Source: Zhengitettix transpicula (taxonomy: Eukaryota > Arthropoda > Insecta > Orthoptera > Tetrigidae). Taken from it: DNA of 64,000 nucleotides. Positions 59,550 to 64,000 of the stretch are shown one piece after another; the stretch's first letter is position 1, and each line of letters starts with the position of its first letter. Below the pieces are notes generated by a model. That model was not told the origin of the DNA. It searched no databases and saw only the letters and a list, made by a program, of their open reading frames with translations. The stretch spans positions 74,510,139-74,574,138 of the forward strand of contig CM073595.1 of the NCBI GenBank assembly GCA_037074705.1, in the 5' to 3' direction. A program made the translations under genes and the position numbers.

Positions 59550-61780
59550 TCAGATTATTATAATTGATAATTTATTTTAACGTACATAAATGAAAAATAT
59601 TTCCCATTGTAAAAAATCACTACGAAATTTGATCACGATAATAAATAAAAAAGATGAGAGTCACAGTATGTTAGAACGAAAACTTACCTATTAATCGTTT
59701 AAGTATCTTCTTTAGAATTTTGATTGGAATCACGTTTTAAAAGAAACACAGTGTGCATGTGAATAAATAATTTTTAGACTTCTCACAAAAATGTTCAGAA
59801 AATGTTCTTTTCCTTTACAAATCGTTCCAATCTCTTAGTTATATGATTAGAAAATGTTCTATTGTTGAGACGTACGAGCAATTCACTTATTATTTTCTTT
59901 TCCTTGACAATTTCGAACGTAACCTTTGAGTAACGCACTAAACCGCAATGCCTTTTTTTTTTAGGAAGAGTGTCTCCTAATAAACGTTTATTTCCACATT
60001 GTGTTTCTGCGTAGCCACAGAGTTTTTGTCTTATTCCGTTTGCTATTCAAGGCCTACATGTGTTCCAGTATGTAAAGATCTTGACACAAGCCACTGTCAA
60101 GTCTTACAAGTTATCCATTTTGTCCTATTTAGAGACTTTTCACTCTTCTATTTCAGAAATCCTGATTTTTTTATCGTTTTCCTTGCATCGACTCTACGTG
60201 AATCCTATTATTTAGGACCTAATAAGAAACGAATCCTAAGTGCTTTGCTTCCCTTCCCATATATCCATCCTATTTGAGAGATTTGTATCTTTCCAGAAGT
60301 AACAATCCTATTTTGACGTAATCAGAAACAGAATCTTTGACATTTCCAGTTATTTACTGAAGAGTAGTTCCCAGAGGGACAAACTGCAGAAAATTCGTAT
60401 TATTAAAAGTTGTACCTTTGACTCTTATTGTAGGCGTTAGCATTGTGGATTTACAGTAATTAGTTTTCGTATAACATGATCAGTCAGGGTATTTGTTCAG
60501 CAAAAGGGTAAACCGCAACGTGATTGTAGGTAGCTACGTCCTGAAGGTTGAATCGTTTCCCATTGCTGGAACGTGATCTCTGTCTTTCGAAGACAACAGC
60601 AGTTAGATATAAATTTAATCGCTTTTCATACTTTGATTCAAGCAAGTTAGCGTTCTACGAAACATAGGCTGTTATTTCTTATTATAATCTTTTATGCCAA
60701 ATTTGCTTGGATATTTACTACTTCTCGTTGAAACCATGGCAGATTCGAGTTTTCTCAGATGACACATTGTTTACAAATCTTTTTTCTGGATGAAAGTGCA
60801 ATTATGTAAGATAACTTTATGAAAATAAAGGTGAGACTGGAATTCGGAACTTCTGTGATTTTCAATATAGTTGCTCCAAAATTCGAAACGGCAGTGAAAC
60901 TTTCAGTTTTCAGAATTATTACAGCTTACGTTGCTGACTTAAATTAGCAGTTAACCTGGTAAAAATTATTAACTTCAGGAATTCTTGACATGTTTGATCT
61001 TTGACGTCACCATTATTCGTTTATTTTCTTTTGTGATGATAATAACTTGTTCAATGTCAATCAGTGACTACACTTCCCATATGGTTTGTCATTCTTCTTT
61101 CATATAGCCTGATGCAGTTCCACTCGTAGGCGGAACATTTAGAGCTTTAGGGAAGGGTCTACTAGTTCCTATACACAAAAACTGAGCGTCCCTTCTTGAA
61201 CATCTTTTGTACTGGGTGACTATTTTAGGCTATGAAGGACAATAACGCCTCCAACTGACGAACAATTCTTAATGCACAGTTTCTCAATTTGACTATGTAC
61301 TTGTCTCTCTTGACAATATTTTAAAATCCGTATAAGCAAAAAAGACTGGGCAATCTGGGCCACAATAGCAAAACAGCTATTTGAGATTTTCTAACTGGAC
61401 AATTTAACCATTTTAATCTCTACGATTAATTACTATAGCTGCAGCATTTAACGTAGCTTAGCAGAAATAATCGGAGATTCAAAACTAATTTCGGAATTAT
61501 TTTCTTCCGAAGTAAATAATAACGTAAAATCATTATTCTCAATAAGAGCCAAGTGAGTTGTAATAATAACACACAGTATTATACCTAAGTATATTTAAAA
61601 CACTATCTTTATGTAGAAACAAAATACGGGCTTCCTTTTGTCACTGAAACCCATATAATAGATTTTATTAATTATTTTTATGAATATAGGCTCTACTATA
61701 TTGGAAGTTAAATTTAGAATATTTCGCGTAATAACCATGCATAAATCTTCTTCTTCTAATAAATATTGTATGTATGTTTG
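59550..61780. other. AT-rich sequence, no gene
   Basis: The open frame 59999-60277 has no features. A possible worn SINE-like stretch lies near 60830-60885 (GACTGGAATTCGGAACTTCT, cf. 41.87 kb), too degraded to claim. Confidence 0.4.
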
Positions 61781-61784
61781 TGTA

Positions 61785-61965
61785 TTTGTATGTTTCTTAT
61801 ACAAATCTGCACAGGTGGAGAAAATTTCACCAAATTTCGTACACGTGCTTTTTGCGACCAGGAAACAAACGCTGTCGGGTTGAGACGCGTCTACCACCCC
61901 CAGGAGCGGGGGTGGACGGGACTGGAGGTATTCAAACATACCAAAACAGCCGATATTAGAGTCGC
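61785..61965. repeat. Possible dispersed repeat fragment
   Basis: An isolated GC-rich stretch has GAAAATTTCACCAAATTTCG, GACCAGGAAACAAACGCTGT and CACCCCCAGGAGCGGGGGTG. From memory it resembles a dispersed repeat of several arthropod genomes. The hairpin CACCCCC-AGGAGC-GGGGGTG is perfect. Confidence 0.35.
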
Positions 61966-61969
61966 ATAA

Positions 61970-64000
61970 ATATTTTTAGGGGTCAAAGAGATTGATACTG
62001 TTTCTACCGATGTTATATGAGTATAATTTACAATAAAAACAAGGGAGGCAAGTGAATATTCAAACTGTGAAGCTGTGCTCAGAGTACAAATATTCGTTAG
62101 GCACCTTTTAGTGTGGAAAATTATTCTCGTAGCCAATAACAGTCCAATAATCATCCACACAAAGTGTTGCAGTCAGAGCGGCGTTCGTAATTTTTACTGA
62201 AATGAGTTTACATTTAATACTGACTACTTTGTTAATTAAAACATTTGAATGTCAGATTTTGCCACTAAATACTTGTGCACCTAATAAAAATTTTGATTTT
62301 AATGTGTAACGAATTAAAATTTATCAATACACACTACAGTGAAGAGATTCATTGTAACGTATTTCACTTTGTTCTTAAATTTACCGTGCGAAGATTCAAA
62401 GTAATGGTTCCAAAGAAAGAAAGCAACGCCATTGAACTGTAAAACATTTTCTATTACTTTTCTCTCACCTGACGTTATCCTGCTCACTGGGCCGTGAATC
62501 TTTCGTCGCGTCGTTATGCTTCTCGTATTAGACGGGTGATTTCTCTCATATGCTCAAACCGAGATTCCGTTCAGGCCATACAGACAGGGTTTCTACTATA
62601 TTGTTGAATAATGATTACTTGAATGTGTCTCACTTCACCGCTTTTTGACTTTCCAGTACTAATATTCTTCATGTCCAGTTTTCGACGCATTCGTGTCCAC
62701 TGCTACGAAATTTGTATTTCAGTTTCTTTTGTCACTCCTGCTAAAGTATTCTTAATCTTCTTGGGAATATTCGTTTGGCTGGATCCAATGATTAAAAGGC
62801 CGAATGGTAAAATAAAGATACGCACGATAAATGAGTGATGGTAAACTGTGTTAAATGTTATTTTACTCCAATCGATCGTCCTTATCTAATCTTTAACTGT
62901 ACTGATGCTCCAATTTTTTAAATAGACGATATTACAACGAGCCTCAGTTTTCTCCATACTACCTATAAGTTAAGGCAAACGGAAAATGGAATATTTTAAG
63001 ACCTATTGACTGACAAAATTTCATTCTTGATGGTAAGCAAACATTTACGATGAAGATTAAGTACGACATGACATGCAATCGTATTGTTGCCGGTTTAGTC
63101 GTCCGAGAGTTTTTTTTATTCTTTAGGATGAAGACAACATAGCATTTCATTTTACTTTACCGCCTCTTGACAGGTAAGCTGGAGTCTGAAGGACGTCCAC
63201 AAAGGATGGTGTAAAGACTACATATCCCAAGCAAATGAAATTACTATTTGAATCGACCACTTGCAATTAATCTTTGACCCAGAAATGTGGACACCTTTCG
63301 TTCTCACCATTGAGTCTTTGACGTTAATTTTGAAATGTATAAACTGGGAGTAAGCATTAAGGAGGTAAGGTTTGGTGGAATATTTCCTACCTATTAGTGT
63401 ATCATATATTTTGGAACGAATAAATTCTGGGAGTCCAACTTTGTTGTTTTGAATGTAGTGTGAGTTCCTTGAGTAATCCGCGCTCGACGAAGCGTGACGA
63501 ACATGGACAGGAACTCGCCCCACGATTCGATCGCCCCTCTTAAATTCCTTCCCTCCTTGTGATAAAAATCTTGATGTCACTTTAATTCATTTCGTATCGT
63601 CCAATTTTTACGCGTATGTCTCTAGTTACTGAATTACGTTGTGTGGGTTCCAAGGGAACGGCGATTCAGACTACGTTTTCCAGATACAGTTTACTACTTG
63701 AATATCTACAGAATATCAATGACAATGATAAAATTATAAAATCACCTAAAATAACCAACTTATGCTTGTTAAATTATTTTTATGCAGACGTGTTGAATAG
63801 AAAACAATCTAGTAAATTTTTTAAATCCAGTAAAAAGTATTCTAATTCGTCTAAATAAATATATATATGAGCTAAATTAATGTTTGTAAAACTCATCATA
63901 TGTCTGTTTGTAACTATACCATTCAGGCGAAAAAAGTAATAGTTTTCCATATATTTAAAACGACATCAACGTCAACAATTGTTTATGTAAAACGATGTAA
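61970..64000. other. AT-rich sequence, no gene
   Basis: The 120-codon open frame on the minus strand (63218-63580) and the others here have no domain that I recognise. No RNA gene was seen. Confidence 0.4.

Noticed and set aside
63218..63580. 120-codon open frame on the minus strand
   Set aside because: No recognisable motif and no exon borders; kept only as part of a no-gene region.
1..64000. CRISPR array, riboswitch or bacterial operon
   Set aside because: No regularly spaced identical repeats, no polycistronic coding layout; the window is clearly eukaryotic.

Overview
This is an AT-rich eukaryotic window that looks like an arthropod, most likely an insect. The evidence is large non-coding spacing, spliced exons with GT/AG borders, tRNA-derived SINE-like repeats, Tc1/mariner-like relics and Penelope-like retroelement (PLE) relics. 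One SINE-like block near 22.1 kb resembles repeats I associate with polyneopteran insects, but that placement is from memory and weak. No bacterial operons, CRISPR arrays or complete tRNA/rRNA genes are visible.

The only host gene I can support lies on the minus strand. A first (or first recognisable) coding exon of 42 codons at 40258-40383 ends in a GT donor. A second exon of 58 codons at 1469-1642 starts after an AG acceptor and ends in a GTCAGT donor. Both junctions are phase 0 and fit one transcript with an intron of about 38.6 kb; the rest of the gene lies beyond the left edge. The peptide has an IKTE sumoylation-like motif, Gln/Ala-rich low complexity and aromatic Trp/Met motifs, which suggests a developmental transcription factor. 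A posterior Hox (Abd-B-like) protein is one unproven idea. The exon surroundings (about 1.3-3.3 kb and 40.15-41.05 kb) are GC- and CpG-rich, the latter being the likely promoter.

Most of the window is the giant intron and upstream flank, heavily colonised by mobile elements. Two degraded PLE GIY-YIG endonuclease fragments (about 12.6-12.9 kb and 15.55-15.75 kb, minus strand) are present. Around them and elsewhere are about 25 copies of a short RNA-like module, CTGAAGA - variable hairpin - GAAACG, which resembles a hammerhead ribozyme core. The hairpin differs between copies but often keeps its pairing. Many modules come in divergent pairs inside palindromic elements. One, at 8460-8770, is shown to be an insertion by comparison with the empty site in the other arm of a larger inverted repeat.

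Other elements are a mariner-like element in the exact centre of a long inverted repeat (7843-8190), a mariner-like element with a repeated internal unit (55.78-56.32 kb), a decayed mariner transposase (47.1-47.7 kb), divergent SINE pairs (9.8-10.15 kb and 46.1-46.4 kb), a possible LTR-retrotransposon 5' fragment (48.9-49.05 kb), microsatellites, and a diverged tandem repeat next to the first exon (39.2-40.0 kb). Long AT-rich stretches hold nothing I can recognise.
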